Origin: Iocasia fonsfrigidae
GTDB lineage: Bacteria > Bacillota > Halanaerobiia > Halanaerobiales > DTU029
DNA length: 64,000 nucleotides
Direction of reading: 5' to 3'
NCBI RefSeq assembly: GCF_017751145.1
Contig: NZ_CP046640.1
Location: 2,460,137-2,524,136 of the forward strand
Both the position numbers and the translations under genes were made by a program. The notes under the pieces are model-generated. The model saw nothing but the letters and a program-made list of their open reading frames with translations. It did no database searches and was not told the origin of the DNA. How positions within the stretch are numbered: the stretch's first letter is position 1; the number at the start of each line of letters is the position of its first letter. This document shows, one piece after another, positions 28,401 through 37,109 of the stretch.

Positions 28401-28655
28401 GAGATGGTTTATAAAATCGATGAAGGCCGCCCTGATATACTGGACTACATGAAAAACAACGATGTCCAATTCCTGATTAACAGTCCAGAAGGCAAAGGTG
28501 CTATCTATGATGAGGTTAAAATGAGAAGACAGGCTCTTTTGAAAAACATCCCACATGCAACAACAATACAGGGGGCTCAGGCTACTATTGAAGGAATAGA
28601 ACAAATGAAAGCTAAGAAAATCTCTGTAAAGTCACTACAGGAATACCATGTATAA
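25401..28655 (+). CDS. carB: Carbamoyl-phosphate synthase large subunit
   Basis: A 1084-residue enzyme making carbamoyl phosphate for pyrimidine and arginine synthesis. Two homologous ATP-grasp halves are visible: [19 protein letters not shown] at the start and [19 protein letters not shown] for the second half, with ATP-grasp strands [20 protein letters not shown] and [20 protein letters not shown]. The C-terminal allosteric MGS-like domain follows ([28 protein letters not shown]). ATG 25401 has GGAG 6-9 nt upstream. It is 19 nt after carA, so the two are one operon. Confidence 0.97.
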   Translation: MPKRTDLEKILIIGSGPIVIGQACEFDYSGSQACKALKQEGYTIILINSNPATIMTDPEMADQTYIEPIEVDIIEKIIAKEKPDALLPTLGGQTGLNIASTLHQNGVLKKYNVELIGANFDAIQKTEDRELFKDVMSSIGVGVLKSVHVTTVDAAVNFAEQVGYPLIIRPSFTLGGSGGGIAYNIDELKDIASNGISQSPSNQILIEESVIGWKEYELELMRDKNDNVVIVCSIENLDPMGVHTGDSITVAPVQTLSDKEYQEMRDEALKIIREVGVETGGSNIQFAVNPENGRRVVVEMNPRVSRSSALASKATGFAIAKIAAKLAVGYTLDELPNEITYETPACFEPAIDYCVTKIPRWDFDKFPGVKNELTTQMKSVGEVMGIGRTFKESLQKALRSLEQGRHGWGADGKDIYSYKELTSLDSSKKKTIIDDIKSKLLIPNNERIFYLRYALIIGLDINTLYEYTGIDKWFLYNLKQILEMEIKLRKSNSLNNVDQDLLYQAKQYGFSDQQLAFIFGEDEKTIREYRKNESIKAVFKLVDTCAGEFKAYTPYYYSTYEVEDESLRTEKNKVMILGGGPNRIGQGIEFDYCCVQAAYALKEQDKEVIMVNCNPETVSTDYDTSDKLYFEPITLEDVLNICQKEQPDGVILQFGGQTPLKLAFALEKAGINVLGTSPTSIDLSEDREKFSKIIKKLNLKQPPNGIGYSYQEAKIIADNISYPVLVRPSYVLGGRAMEVVYDDISLENYMNKAVDVSPEQPVLIDKFLEGAVEVDVDAIADGEDCIIGGIMEHIEMAGVHSGDSACALPPYSLSDEIIEEIKKQTKNLAQELNVLGLLNIQFAVKDKEIYILEVNPRASRTIPFVSKTIGKSLAKLATRVMLGEKLKDLGLTEYQKTNYIAVKEAVFPFIKFPGVDIILGPEMKSTGEVMGIDDNFGMAFAKAQMGAGLSLPLSGNVLITVNDRHKNDVLPIARRFKEHGFSLIATKGTAEFLQKNGLDVEMVYKIDEGRPDILDYMKNNDVQFLINSPEGKGAIYDEVKMRRQALLKNIPHATTIQGAQATIEGIEQMKAKKISVKSLQEYHV

Positions 28656-28660
28656 ACATA

Positions 28661-28702
28661 AAAAAACACAGTCAGATTATAAAACTCTGACTGTGTTTTT
28701 TT
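28661..28702. terminator. Bidirectional terminator between carB and the HAD gene
   Basis: AAAAAACACAGTCAGA pairs with TCTGACTGTGTTTTTT around a 9-nt loop. With A and T runs on both sides it can stop both converging transcripts. Confidence 0.9.
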
Positions 28703-28704
28703 AT

Positions 28705-29352
28705 TTAAAATAACCCGGGATTTATATCCTCAATCGAATCAACAATTAAATCAGCCCCTGAAATATCCTGCTTACCAGAATTAGCATTCTTAAAACCAAT
28801 ACACTTCATACCTGCTTTTTTGGCCGCAGTAACCCCATGATAAGAGTCTTCGATGACAATACACTTTTCTTCAGGTTCATCAAGTAAACGGGCAGCCTTT
28901 ATGTATATATCTGGGTTAGGTTTACTCCTTGCCAGTTCTTCTCCACTAACTTTAAGGTCAAAATATTCTTCTATAGCAAATTCTTTAAGAACCCTTACAA
29001 TATATTTTATTGGTGAAGATGAAGCTAAGCCAATTTTAAAGTTATCAGCTTTTAATTTCTCAAGTAAGCCCACTATACCAGTAATCGGTTTTTCTTTATT
29101 ATGATCAAGATACCTAATATTTTCTTCAATCTGATGCTTTATTAACTCCTCTATACTCTCCTGTAGATTATACCTGTCTTTTAAAATTCTCCACATATCA
29201 TTGTTGGAACAACCTATAAACTCACTATACTCTTTTTTACTAATATCTAGACCCAATTCCTTAAAAAGACGCTGATTTACCCTATAATGTATTGGTTCAC
29301 TATCAATAATTACTCCATCCATATCAAAAATAACTGCTGCTATCTTCCCCAT
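28705..29352 (-). CDS. HAD-superfamily phosphatase, beta-phosphoglucomutase-like
   Basis: A 215-residue HAD hydrolase. Motif I IFDMDGVIIDSEPIH near the start, motif II GLASSSPIKYI, motif III Lys in ARSKPNPDIYI and motif IV CIVIEDSYHGVTAAKKAGM. The helical cap after motif I matches beta-phosphoglucomutase and related sugar-phosphate phosphatases. The substrate cannot be told from sequence. ATG 29352 (AAGGAG 7 nt upstream) is preferred to a GTG two codons earlier. Confidence 0.9.
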   Translation of the reverse strand: MGKIAAVIFDMDGVIIDSEPIHYRVNQRLFKELGLDISKKEYSEFIGCSNNDMWRILKDRYNLQESIEELIKHQIEENIRYLDHNKEKPITGIVGLLEKLKADNFKIGLASSSPIKYIVRVLKEFAIEEYFDLKVSGEELARSKPNPDIYIKAARLLDEPEEKCIVIEDSYHGVTAAKKAGMKCIGFKNANSGKQDISGADLIVDSIEDINPGLF

Positions 29353-29366
29353 TGCCACACTCCTTA

Positions 29367-29768
29367 TTAATTTAATAAATTATTCCATAACTGTAGTATC
29401 AATTTTATCAAATAATAAAGGAAAAATCCACTGATAGAAATCCTGGCAATAAATCTGAATACAGCTAAAATACTAAAATCACTATCATGTTCATAGGTTT
29501 CAGTTTCTTTTTCATCTTCCCAGATTATTTTCTCATATTCACTTTGATCAAACTTATTAGCAACCACATCCCTGGCCATAGACAGCTGTGATTCAGGGAC
29601 ATATAGTGCCACACCAAAAGGACTTGTCCCTAGATAAACCTCCAGATAGGCACCAATATCAGGATATTTTCTCATGACTGGAATATCCATCTGTCTAAGC
29701 AGTGATTCAACAATATCTGCTTCATGGTCATTGTAGTTTCCTAACAAAGCAAACTCATTATTACCCAT
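29367..29768 (-). CDS. DUF2007-like protein with C-terminal membrane helix
   Basis: About 133 residues from ATG 29768 (AGGA 8 nt upstream); an ATG at 29813 overlaps the previous gene and lacks a ribosome site. The N-terminal ~75 residues (EADIVESLLRQMDIPVMRKY, GVALYVPESQLSMARDVV) match the ferredoxin-like DUF2007 pattern. An acidic linker precedes a hydrophobic C-terminal segment (FIARISISGFFLYYLIKLIL). These are often called putative signal-transducing proteins; the function is unknown. Confidence 0.7.
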   Translation of the reverse strand: MGNNEFALLGNYNDHEADIVESLLRQMDIPVMRKYPDIGAYLEVYLGTSPFGVALYVPESQLSMARDVVANKFDQSEYEKIIWEDEKETETYEHDSDFSILAVFRFIARISISGFFLYYLIKLILQLWNNLLN

Positions 29769-29793
29769 CAGCCACATCCTATCTTTAATTAAA

Positions 29794-30030
29794 TTATTTA
29801 TAAAGGAGCTCATAATCTAAAGAAATATCCTCTAATCTCCTGGAAAACCATATTTTTGATTCATCTAGTGCTTTATTATAAATAAGTTTACCAACCCCAC
29901 TAAGAAAAAAATCAAGGGCCTTTTCTGCAGCAATAATACCTATCTCTTCATTCCTTTCCTCATAAAAAAAATCCTGAATCTCCTCAATAAGCCTTTTCTT
30001 CTCCTCCGCTTTCAAATCTATTGCTTTCAT
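29794..30030 (-). CDS. DUF2164-family protein
   Basis: A 78-residue protein with the DUF2164 pattern: EEKKRLIEEIQDFFYEERNE, then GIIAAEKALDFFLSGVGKLI. No function is established for the family. SD GGAAGG precedes the ATG. It sits between the DUF2007-like and acetyltransferase genes. Confidence 0.8.
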   Translation of the reverse strand: MKAIDLKAEEKKRLIEEIQDFFYEERNEEIGIIAAEKALDFFLSGVGKLIYNKALDESKIWFSRRLEDISLDYELLYK

Positions 30031-30068
30031 TAGAGTCCTTCCCCCTCTCTATTTATTCAAACACTTAT

Positions 30069-30500
30069 TTACTCAATACATTTCCATACCATTAAATATT
30101 CTTTTTCATTTGTATTTTCATCAGTCAGTTCATCCTTTATTTTAAAACCATTATTAATATAAAAATCACAGGCCTTGTTATTCTTCTTAAAGACCTTTAA
30201 TTCTATATAATCTCTATCCTTCTTTACAAAATCCATTAATTTTTTTCCATACCCCTGGCTTTGAAACCTACTATCAATAAAAATTGCTGCCAGATAGTTA
30301 TCTAACATTGAAACAAAACCTCGTATTTCATTTTTTCCTTCTACAACATATGTATCAGACATAGGTAAATATTTTTCTCTCATATCTTCCTGTGCCGCCT
30401 GCCAATACCCTTCTCCAATAAAATCATGTGCTTTTAATGATACCTCAAACCAGATCTCAACCAGTTTATCAATATCCTCTTTCCTACTTTTTCTAATCAT
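30069..30500 (-). CDS. GNAT-family N-acetyltransferase
   Basis: A 143-residue acetyltransferase from ATG 30500 (MIRKSRKEDIDKLVEIW). The GNAT core is visible as LAAIFIDSRFQSQGYGKKLM (motif A, acetyl-CoA pyrophosphate loop QGYGKK) and KVFKKNNKACDFYINNGF (motif B), ending EYLMVWKCIE. It resembles the YjaB subgroup; the acceptor is unknown. Confidence 0.85.
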   Translation of the reverse strand: MIRKSRKEDIDKLVEIWFEVSLKAHDFIGEGYWQAAQEDMREKYLPMSDTYVVEGKNEIRGFVSMLDNYLAAIFIDSRFQSQGYGKKLMDFVKKDRDYIELKVFKKNNKACDFYINNGFKIKDELTDENTNEKEYLMVWKCIE

Positions 30501-30509
30501 AAGTAACAT

Positions 30510-30939
30510 CTCTCTTTTTATATTTATTTTTATTATTCAATTAATTTTTAACTATTAGATTTATAATGCCCTCTCCTTTCAATTTATCTGTTAGTTCAAA
30601 TTTTACATTACATATTTGAATTCGATAAAAAAATATTAACCCCTTTATCTAGTAAGAAAAAACTTAAAAAAAATGGCTTCGTCACCCAGACTTAATCAAA
30701 ATACATCAGCTTTTTTAACTCAAACTTTATTACACAGTTAATCAATAAACTATTAACCAGACAAATATGTTTGTCGGTCTTCAAAGTTATCCACAATCTC
30801 AAAATCGCGTAGTACGCTTAATTAATAAAAAACAAGAATTCAAAATATAATTATTAACTTTAATGTAATATTACTGTAATAAAACCGTTACATCTCTATG
30901 TTAATCTTATAATAACATACAACAGGAGGTAATCATATT
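30510..30939. promoter_or_regulatory. Intergenic control region before the Fe(III)-type importer
   Basis: This 430-nt non-coding stretch separates divergent genes. It holds GACAAATATGTTTGTC (30760-30775), a 16-bp inverted repeat that may be an operator, and a good -10 box TATAAT at 30908-30913 with only a weak -35, ahead of the SD AGGAGGT at 30924. It is very AT-rich. I see no Fur-box consensus I would defend and no coding potential. Confidence 0.4.
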
Positions 30940-31959
30940 ATGAAAAAAACAAGAAATTGGACAAGTGCTTTTGCTGTAGTAATTTTGATAATAAGTTTTA
31001 TAATAACTTCCCCAAGTTTAGCTCAAGTAGAAAAAGACCAGGTAGCAGGGAGTTTTACCCTTTATACCTCTCAACCAGATGCTGATGTTGAGGCATTAGT
31101 TGAGGGTTATAATAAAAAGTATCCTAAGGTTAGAGTTAACATATTCCGTTCAGGTACAGAAGAAGTTATTAGTAAATTAATGATTGAAAACAAGGCAGGA
31201 AAAATCCAGGCAGATGTTTTATTAGTAGCTGACAATGTTACCTTCGAAAGACTGGCTAAAGAAGGTATCTTATATTCATATAAATCTCCAGAATCATCAG
31301 CTATTCCTGCTCAATTTGTTGATCCTGAGGGAATGTATACAGGTACTAAGATAATATCCACTATTGTAGTAGTAAATACAAAACATGTTAGTAAAATACC
31401 TGATTCCTGGAAGATCTTAACCAGTAAGAAAGCTAAAAATAATGCTATGATGCCCAGTCCATTATATTCTGGAGCAGCAGCCTATAACCTTGGGATATTA
31501 ACACGTCAATCCAAATTCACCTGGGATTTTTACAAAGCTCTTAACAACAATGGTATCAGGGTAGGTAAAGGTAATGGCTCAGTTATTAAGGCTGTTGCTT
31601 CTGGTGAAAAAGATTATGGCATGGTTATTGATTATATGGTAGCCAGGGCCAAAAAACAGGGGTCTCCTGTTGATTTAATATATCCTAAGGAAGGTGTTCC
31701 AGCTATAACTGAACCAATTGGTATTATTAAATCTTCAGATAACAAAACACTGGCTAAAACCTTTGTAGACTTTGTCTTATCTGAAGAAGGACAGAAATTA
31801 GCTGTAGAGATGGGTTACACCCCTATTCGTTCAGGTTTACAGGCCCCAACAGGATTAAAAACAATAGATGAAATTATGTTTTTAGAAGCAGATACTCAGG
31901 AATTATTAAAATCACGGGAAAGTGATAAGAAAAAGTTCAGCTATATTTTTAATCAATAA
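30940..31959 (+). CDS. ABC transporter substrate-binding protein, Fe(III)/phosphonate class
   Basis: A 339-residue binding protein with a type I signal peptide (cleavage near SPSLAQV) and no lipobox. The mature N-terminus FTLYTSQPDADVEALVEGYN and later PSPLYSGAAAYNLGILT match the FbpA/FutA and 2-aminoethylphosphonate-binding families, which are hard to separate by eye. IYPKEGVPAITEPIGIIK and VDFVLSEEGQKLAVEMGY are common to both. The gene heads a three-gene operon with its permease and ATPase. Iron(III) is the default guess; no phosphonate-catabolism gene lies nearby. Confidence 0.85.
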   Translation: MKKTRNWTSAFAVVILIISFIITSPSLAQVEKDQVAGSFTLYTSQPDADVEALVEGYNKKYPKVRVNIFRSGTEEVISKLMIENKAGKIQADVLLVADNVTFERLAKEGILYSYKSPESSAIPAQFVDPEGMYTGTKIISTIVVVNTKHVSKIPDSWKILTSKKAKNNAMMPSPLYSGAAAYNLGILTRQSKFTWDFYKALNNNGIRVGKGNGSVIKAVASGEKDYGMVIDYMVARAKKQGSPVDLIYPKEGVPAITEPIGIIKSSDNKTLAKTFVDFVLSEEGQKLAVEMGYTPIRSGLQAPTGLKTIDEIMFLEADTQELLKSRESDKKKFSYIFNQ

Positions 31960-31982
31960 GCCATAACTTTGGAGGGAAATAT

Positions 31983-33683
31983 ATGCCTTTACTTAAGAGT
32001 AAGGACCATAAATTATGGTCCTTACTGGCAATTTTTAATATCAAGAAAAAGATTTACACAGGTATCGTTCTTTTACTGGTATTATTTTTCTTTATTTTAC
32101 CAATAGCAAAATTAGCAATTATTAGTTTCAATTATGAAGGTAAATTTAGTATATTAAATTATTATAATATACTACTTGAAGATAGGACATGGGATACCTT
32201 AAAAAATACCCTAATTATCGTTTTGAGTTCTTCACTATTAGCCCTAATCATAGGCACAACTTTAGCCTGGTTAACTGCCTATACAGATATACGGGGGAAA
32301 AAAATTATTAAAATCTTATTATTTATTCCTTTTGTTATTCCCTCATATATAATTTCTCTATCCTGGATACAGTTAATAAATTCAGCAGAGCTGTTTTCGA
32401 AGCTTTCACTAAATATATACAGCTATGGTGGAATAATCTTTGTAATGGGAATCTGTCACTGCCCCCTAATCTTTCTAATGACTGAAACAGTCTTTCGCAA
32501 AATCCCCCGGGATTTAGAATTTGCCGGAAGGACCTGTGGTTGCAGCCGTTTTAAGGTAATATGTAAAATAACCCTACCAATGGCAGTACCGGGAATAAGC
32601 AGTGGTTGTATACTTACTTTTCTGGCCAGCTTGAGTAATTTTGGGATTCCAGCCTTTCTTGGTATCCCGGCCAATATTAATGTCTTAAATACTGTTATCT
32701 ATCAAGAAATCGTCGGCTTTTCTTCAAATTCATTTAACAGAGCAGCAACCCTAGCTTCATTACTCGGCGTAATAGCCCTCTTAGGCAGTCTAATACTTTG
32801 GTACTTTTCGCGTAAATCAAAGAGACTCGAAACCTTTAAAGAAGATTATCAACCAAGAATCTTTTTAGGTAAATATAGAATAATCATAGAAATAATCACC
32901 TGGCTTTTTTTATTGAGCACAAGTATAATCCCTTTATTAGCAATGATAAAAACCTCAGTAATTAAGGCCTATGGCCTTGATTTTATCTGGAAAAACCTGA
33001 CCCTTGATCATTACAAATTTATTCTTTGGCAAAGTAATAAAACTATCTCTGCGATTAAAAATAGCTTATTATTAGCTATAATTACAACTATTGTCTGCCT
33101 TATATTAGGTACAATGATTGCGTATTATCGAGTGCGTAAAAAAACAATAGTCAGCCGTATGATCGAAATTGTAGTAAGTATTCCCTATGCCCTACCTGGT
33201 ATAGTCTTTGCACTTGCTATCATACTCATCTGGATAGAACCAATCCCAGGATGGAGCCCGGGTATTTATGGTACAGTCAAACTTATTTTTATAGCTTACA
33301 TCATTCGTTTTCTAATCTTACAGATTAGAGGAAGTATTACTTCTATCTTACAGGTTGACATTTCAATGGAAGAAGCAGCTAGACTAAGTGGTGCCAATTT
33401 AATAATAAGGTGGAAAGAAATACTCTGGCCTCTGCTCTATTCAGGTGTTTTAGGGACAGCCTTACTTGTATTTGTAAATGTCTTAACAGAATTAACTGTC
33501 TCTTCAATACTCTGGTCAAGTGGTTCAGAAACTATTGGGGTAGTTATCTTTAATCTCGAACAGGCTGGTTATACAAGCTATTCTACTGCTTTTTCATCAT
33601 TAATTGTCATTATGATTTCCCTATGTTTCGTAGTCTTTAACATTGTTAATAAATATAGTAGATCAGGAGTGAAAACACAATGA
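31983..33683 (+). CDS. ABC transporter permease, fused two-domain (FbpB type)
   Basis: A 566-residue permease made of two homologous halves, each with about six spans and an EAA loop: FAGRTCGCSRFKVICKITLP in the first and EEAARLSGANLIIRWKEILW in the second. This duplicated form is usual for Fe(III) and phosphonate importers. The start has GGAGGG upstream. A perfect 13-bp-arm hairpin lies inside the first codons (31998-32026). The stop overlaps the ATPase start by 4 nt (ATGA). Confidence 0.9.
   Translation: MPLLKSKDHKLWSLLAIFNIKKKIYTGIVLLLVLFFFILPIAKLAIISFNYEGKFSILNYYNILLEDRTWDTLKNTLIIVLSSSLLALIIGTTLAWLTAYTDIRGKKIIKILLFIPFVIPSYIISLSWIQLINSAELFSKLSLNIYSYGGIIFVMGICHCPLIFLMTETVFRKIPRDLEFAGRTCGCSRFKVICKITLPMAVPGISSGCILTFLASLSNFGIPAFLGIPANINVLNTVIYQEIVGFSSNSFNRAATLASLLGVIALLGSLILWYFSRKSKRLETFKEDYQPRIFLGKYRIIIEIITWLFLLSTSIIPLLAMIKTSVIKAYGLDFIWKNLTLDHYKFILWQSNKTISAIKNSLLLAIITTIVCLILGTMIAYYRVRKKTIVSRMIEIVVSIPYALPGIVFALAIILIWIEPIPGWSPGIYGTVKLIFIAYIIRFLILQIRGSITSILQVDISMEEAARLSGANLIIRWKEILWPLLYSGVLGTALLVFVNVLTELTVSSILWSSGSETIGVVIFNLEQAGYTSYSTAFSSLIVIMISLCFVVFNIVNKYSRSGVKTQ
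31998..32026 (+). promoter_or_regulatory. Intragenic hairpin at the start of the permease gene
   Basis: Arms AGTAAGGACCATA (31998-32010) and TATGGTCCTTACT (32014-32026) are perfectly complementary with a 3-nt loop. The hairpin begins 15 nt after the permease ATG, so it could slow initiation or protect the upstream binding-protein message. It has no T-run, so it is not an intrinsic terminator. Confidence 0.5.
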
Positions 33684-34753
33684 GTATTAAGATTTCGAAT
33701 TTAAGTAAAAAATTTGGTGGTTTCAAAGCCCTTTCTTCAGTTAACCTAAATATAAAGCAAGGGGAATTTGTAGCTATTGTTGGGCCTTCAGGTTGTGGCA
33801 AAACTACATTATTGAGGCTAATAGCTGGCTTTGAACAACCTACAACAGGTTATATAAATATGCAGAACAAAACAATATCTAGCAAAAATAAATTACTAGC
33901 ACCTGAACAGAGAAATATCGGTATGGTCTTTCAAAATTTTGCCCTCTGGCCACATATGAGTGTTAAAGAACATATCCTCTTCTCACTTAAAAACCACAAT
34001 TACACTGCTCAAAATCTTAAAAAGAATACAAAAGAAAGGGTGGAAGAAATTTTAGAAATTGTAGGCCTGAAAAATTTCGCTAATAAAATGCCTGTTGAAT
34101 TATCAGGTGGACAAAAACAACGTGTATCTCTAGCTAGGGCCATAGCCCCTCACCCCGCTCTTTTATTAATGGATGAGCCTTTAAGTAGTCTTGATATTGC
34201 CCTTAAAATGGATATGCGTCGAGAGATACAGACACTTCACCAGATCAGCAAAGCCACCATAATCTATGTTACCCATGATCAGGGGATTGCTATGGCAATG
34301 GCAGACAAAATAGTTGTTATGAATGAAGGAAAAATTGAACAAATAGGTAAACCAAAAGATATCTATACCAAACCCAAAACAGAATTTGTAGCTAGTTTTA
34401 TAGGCAAGGCCAATTTAGTGCCTGGAAAATGGGAAAAATTTAATGAATTTGTTCCCCAATTTGCCAGCCATTTATCCTGGATAAATAATGATATTGCCGA
34501 AACATTCCATCAGAATAATATATTTCCAGTTAGACCAGAGGAATTTCATATCAAAAACAACAAGAATGGTATCCCAGCTGAAATTAAAAATGTATTATAC
34601 CAAGGAAAAGAAATTCATTATACAGTTAGTGTCTTTGCTAAAGAATGGGAAATACACAGTAATCAACTGAATAAATATCAGATAGGCGATAAAGTAAGTC
34701 TTCATTATGACTTAGAACATGCCAATATTAAAGGCAAAAGAATAATACTATAA
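33680..34753 (+). CDS. ABC transporter ATP-binding protein, Fe(III)/polyamine/phosphonate class
   Basis: A 357-residue ATPase of the FbpC/PotA group. Walker A GPSGCGKTTLLRLIAG, Q-loop MVFQNFALWPHMSV, signature ELSGGQKQRVSLARAIA, Walker B LLLMDEPLSSLD and H-loop YVTHDQ. The last ~110 residues form the TOBE/OB regulatory domain. It overlaps the permease stop by 4 nt and completes the importer. Confidence 0.92.
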   Translation: MSIKISNLSKKFGGFKALSSVNLNIKQGEFVAIVGPSGCGKTTLLRLIAGFEQPTTGYINMQNKTISSKNKLLAPEQRNIGMVFQNFALWPHMSVKEHILFSLKNHNYTAQNLKKNTKERVEEILEIVGLKNFANKMPVELSGGQKQRVSLARAIAPHPALLLMDEPLSSLDIALKMDMRREIQTLHQISKATIIYVTHDQGIAMAMADKIVVMNEGKIEQIGKPKDIYTKPKTEFVASFIGKANLVPGKWEKFNEFVPQFASHLSWINNDIAETFHQNNIFPVRPEEFHIKNNKNGIPAEIKNVLYQGKEIHYTVSVFAKEWEIHSNQLNKYQIGDKVSLHYDLEHANIKGKRIIL

Positions 34754-34804
34754 TTTGAAAATAGAACACCCCTGTAATCTTAGTGTGACTTGCTTATGAA
34801 AGAT

Positions 34805-35308
34805 TTATAAAAAATTATAACTATATGCTCTAAAGGTTTTATCATCAAAACAAACCATATAAACCTTCTGAATGTTTTTATCCCTATCCAAAAATTTTTT
34901 CATTACACTAATTGCTATTCCAGCTGCCCTTTTTAGTGGAAAACGATAGGCTCCTGTGCTTATTGATGGAAAAGCAATCGTTTTGATATCATTGGTAACT
35001 GCAAGTTCTAAAGAGTTTTTATAACAATTCGCCAAAAGTCGGTCTTCATTCTGTTTTCCACCATGCCAGACAGGACCAACTGTATGTATCACCCATTTGG
35101 CAGGCAATCTATAACCACCACTTATCTTAGCCTCTCCAGTCTTACAACCATTCAGCGTTTTACATTCTTCAAGTAATTCCAGACCAGCTGCTTTATGAAT
35201 TGCCCCATCTACACCCCCACCACCCAGAAGAGAATTGTTGGCTGCATTAACAATGGCATCCACCTTACATTCTGTTATATCTCCTTTGATAACTGCTAAT
35301 CTATCCAT
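34805..35308 (-). CDS. Macrodomain ADP-ribose hydrolase / O-acetyl-ADP-ribose deacetylase
   Basis: A 167-residue stand-alone macrodomain: [20 protein letters not shown], the [16 protein letters not shown] catalytic loop, VIHTVGPVW and [18 protein letters not shown]. This is the MacroD/YmdB type, which removes ADP-ribose or deacetylates O-acetyl-ADP-ribose, the by-product of sirtuins. A sirtuin gene lies about 2.5 kb away on the same strand (37773-38489). Confidence 0.92.
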   Translation of the reverse strand: MDRLAVIKGDITECKVDAIVNAANNSLLGGGGVDGAIHKAAGLELLEECKTLNGCKTGEAKISGGYRLPAKWVIHTVGPVWHGGKQNEDRLLANCYKNSLELAVTNDIKTIAFPSISTGAYRFPLKRAAGIAISVMKKFLDRDKNIQKVYMVCFDDKTFRAYSYNFL

Positions 35309-35424
35309 AAAAACCCTCCTTACTAAGACATAAAGATATTTTTTCTTTAAATATTAATGAAAATAATCTAAAATATCCCCGCTAAAAAAGCAGGAATATT
35401 TATATATATATATATTTATAGAGT

Positions 35425-35519
35425 CTGTTCGAAAAATATTAGTATATACCCGCCGGGGATTATATATCCCTTCACTCAACGGTAACACCTTAACTTCGTT
35501 CAGGGATATATAATCCCCT
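35425..35519. repeat. Small dispersed palindromic repeat, copy 2
   Basis: It starts CTGTTCGAAAAA like copy 1 (24077) and stays nearly identical through GGGGATTATATATC. It then carries perfect 16-bp arms GGGGATTATATATCCC (35455-35470) and GGGATATATAATCCCC (35503-35518) around a 32-nt loop. A (TA)n tract at about 35401-35414 precedes it. The element lies between the macrodomain and peptidase genes and abuts the 3' end of the peptidase gene. Confidence 0.65.
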
Positions 35520-35532
35520 ATTTCACTTATAA

Positions 35533-36879
35533 TTATATACAAGCCAATGAACCCATTGGGTCCCATGGTTCTAATAATACAGCTTCTTTCTGGTAATCCT
35601 CCATTAATTCCTCTGATAAATATTTTTTATTTATGACCACTTCATAATTAAATTCTTCAAACCATTTATCACTCATAACAAAAAACCCTTTGTTTCCTGG
35701 TTCTTCTCCCCAGCTATTTTGCACCTTCCATCTATTTGCTTTAACATTATAAAGGTTAACCCCAGTAAATACCATAGCATGAGTTAAAACACTCTCACCA
35801 TATTGCAATCTTTCTCCTTTATCTAAAGTAAAAGCTGTATTTAAAAGTTCTTCATAATTATACAAATCTGTATCCATTATTCCATAATCACGCTCTGACA
35901 TCTGTCCTACATCACATCCAAACCAGACAGGTTCACCATTTTTTATCTGAGCTATAGAAAGTTCTTTTAACATATCTATTTCCAGATTTAAATAATGTAT
36001 CTTTTGCCCATCAATAACATTACCCAGAAATTCTACTGTATATGTTTGATGAAAGGGCTTATCACTAGTTGGTGCATTAATTATACTAACATAATTATTC
36101 ATCTTTATTTCAGAATATTTTTGATAAAATTCCAGGGGAGTTATATTTTCATCCCTAAAGAAATTATCTTCTTTATTTCTATATTCAAAATCAAAACTCT
36201 GTGGTGGCTCTCCTAAAAAATAACACAAAATAGAATAAATTTCATCAATCATTTCTTCTTTTTTATTGCGAAGTTCTGATAAGTTACCCCCCTGTTTATA
36301 ATAATTCCTCAAAATCTTGGCATTATCCCGCAGCTTTAGATTTAATATTTTGTTCATAACAGCAGAATTACTGCTAGAATAACTTTCAGGCATAACATAC
36401 TTGGGAACAATACCATATTTCTCTATTATTCCGGCAAACATATCCCACTGACCTCCGTCATTAGTAGGATTGTTTAGCAGCCACATAACTTTTCGACTAG
36501 TCAGATCCATATCTCTGGTTTCTATTATATTTTCCAGAAAATAATTTGATTTCTCCAGTTTATCCCAGAACATCGTATATGACTGAGATAGTTCAAAATC
36601 ATGATTCTCAATATTTAGTTTATCAGAAATACTATATCTAATATTATTTAAAGCTGCAAACATCCAACACCTACCACTCTTTTTTTGATTAGTAACTTTA
36701 CCAACATCAATTTCTTCAGAAAAATTATAATGTAAATTTGTTATGGATTCATAATTCATAGCTACATCATTAAAACCATTTTTTATCACTGCATCAGCTA
36801 TAATTTTTTTCATTTTATTCTCATTAAAATTCTGTGAATATTTTTGAAGATTTTTTTTGTTAATAGCTTTGCTGGACAT
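35533..36879 (-). CDS. pepC: C1-family aminopeptidase C / bleomycin hydrolase
   Basis: A 448-residue cytoplasmic cysteine aminopeptidase, normally a self-compartmentalised hexamer. The catalytic triad is visible: Cys in QKKSGRCWMFAALNNIR, His in VLTHAMVFTGVNLYN and Asn in VQNSWGEEPGNKGFF. The extreme C-terminus MGSLACI is slightly longer than the usual bleomycin-hydrolase end, where a terminal Ala/Lys autoprocesses the tail. SD AGGAGGG precedes the ATG. It trims peptides as part of protein turnover. Confidence 0.95.
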   Translation of the reverse strand: MSSKAINKKNLQKYSQNFNENKMKKIIADAVIKNGFNDVAMNYESITNLHYNFSEEIDVGKVTNQKKSGRCWMFAALNNIRYSISDKLNIENHDFELSQSYTMFWDKLEKSNYFLENIIETRDMDLTSRKVMWLLNNPTNDGGQWDMFAGIIEKYGIVPKYVMPESYSSSNSAVMNKILNLKLRDNAKILRNYYKQGGNLSELRNKKEEMIDEIYSILCYFLGEPPQSFDFEYRNKEDNFFRDENITPLEFYQKYSEIKMNNYVSIINAPTSDKPFHQTYTVEFLGNVIDGQKIHYLNLEIDMLKELSIAQIKNGEPVWFGCDVGQMSERDYGIMDTDLYNYEELLNTAFTLDKGERLQYGESVLTHAMVFTGVNLYNVKANRWKVQNSWGEEPGNKGFFVMSDKWFEEFNYEVVINKKYLSEELMEDYQKEAVLLEPWDPMGSLACI

Positions 36880-37109
36880 TTAAATCCCTCCTGTTTTTAA
36901 AAAACTTCATTATACCTTATACCTTTTACTATTTCTTAGCAATTACTTTTTTGTCCTACCATTATAATACTTAATATAATATATATTAAGAAATGCTATG
37001 TTCTATTTTATGTACTATATTTATTATAATTACTTTAACATTATGTACAACATAGGTTTTTTTCTTAGTGTAATTAAAAATAAATTGTATAAAATCCTTA
37101 AAAAAGAGT

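Noticed and set aside
30660-30840. Possible riboswitch in the 430-nt spacer
   Set aside because: No recognisable aptamer motif; only a palindrome and a -10 box were defensible.
30940-34753. 2-aminoethylphosphonate importer
   Set aside because: Binding protein and permease types are shared with Fe(III) importers, and no phosphonate-catabolism gene is nearby; left as Fe(III)/phosphonate class.
35354-35566. Minus-strand ORF of about 70 residues in the peptidase/macrodomain spacer
   Set aside because: It runs through the dispersed palindromic repeat and the end of pepC in another frame, with AT-repeat composition and no ribosome site.
36880-37109. Possible small gene or RNA in the gap before pepC
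   Set aside because: Very AT-rich, with no conserved structure, coding potential or terminator I could support.
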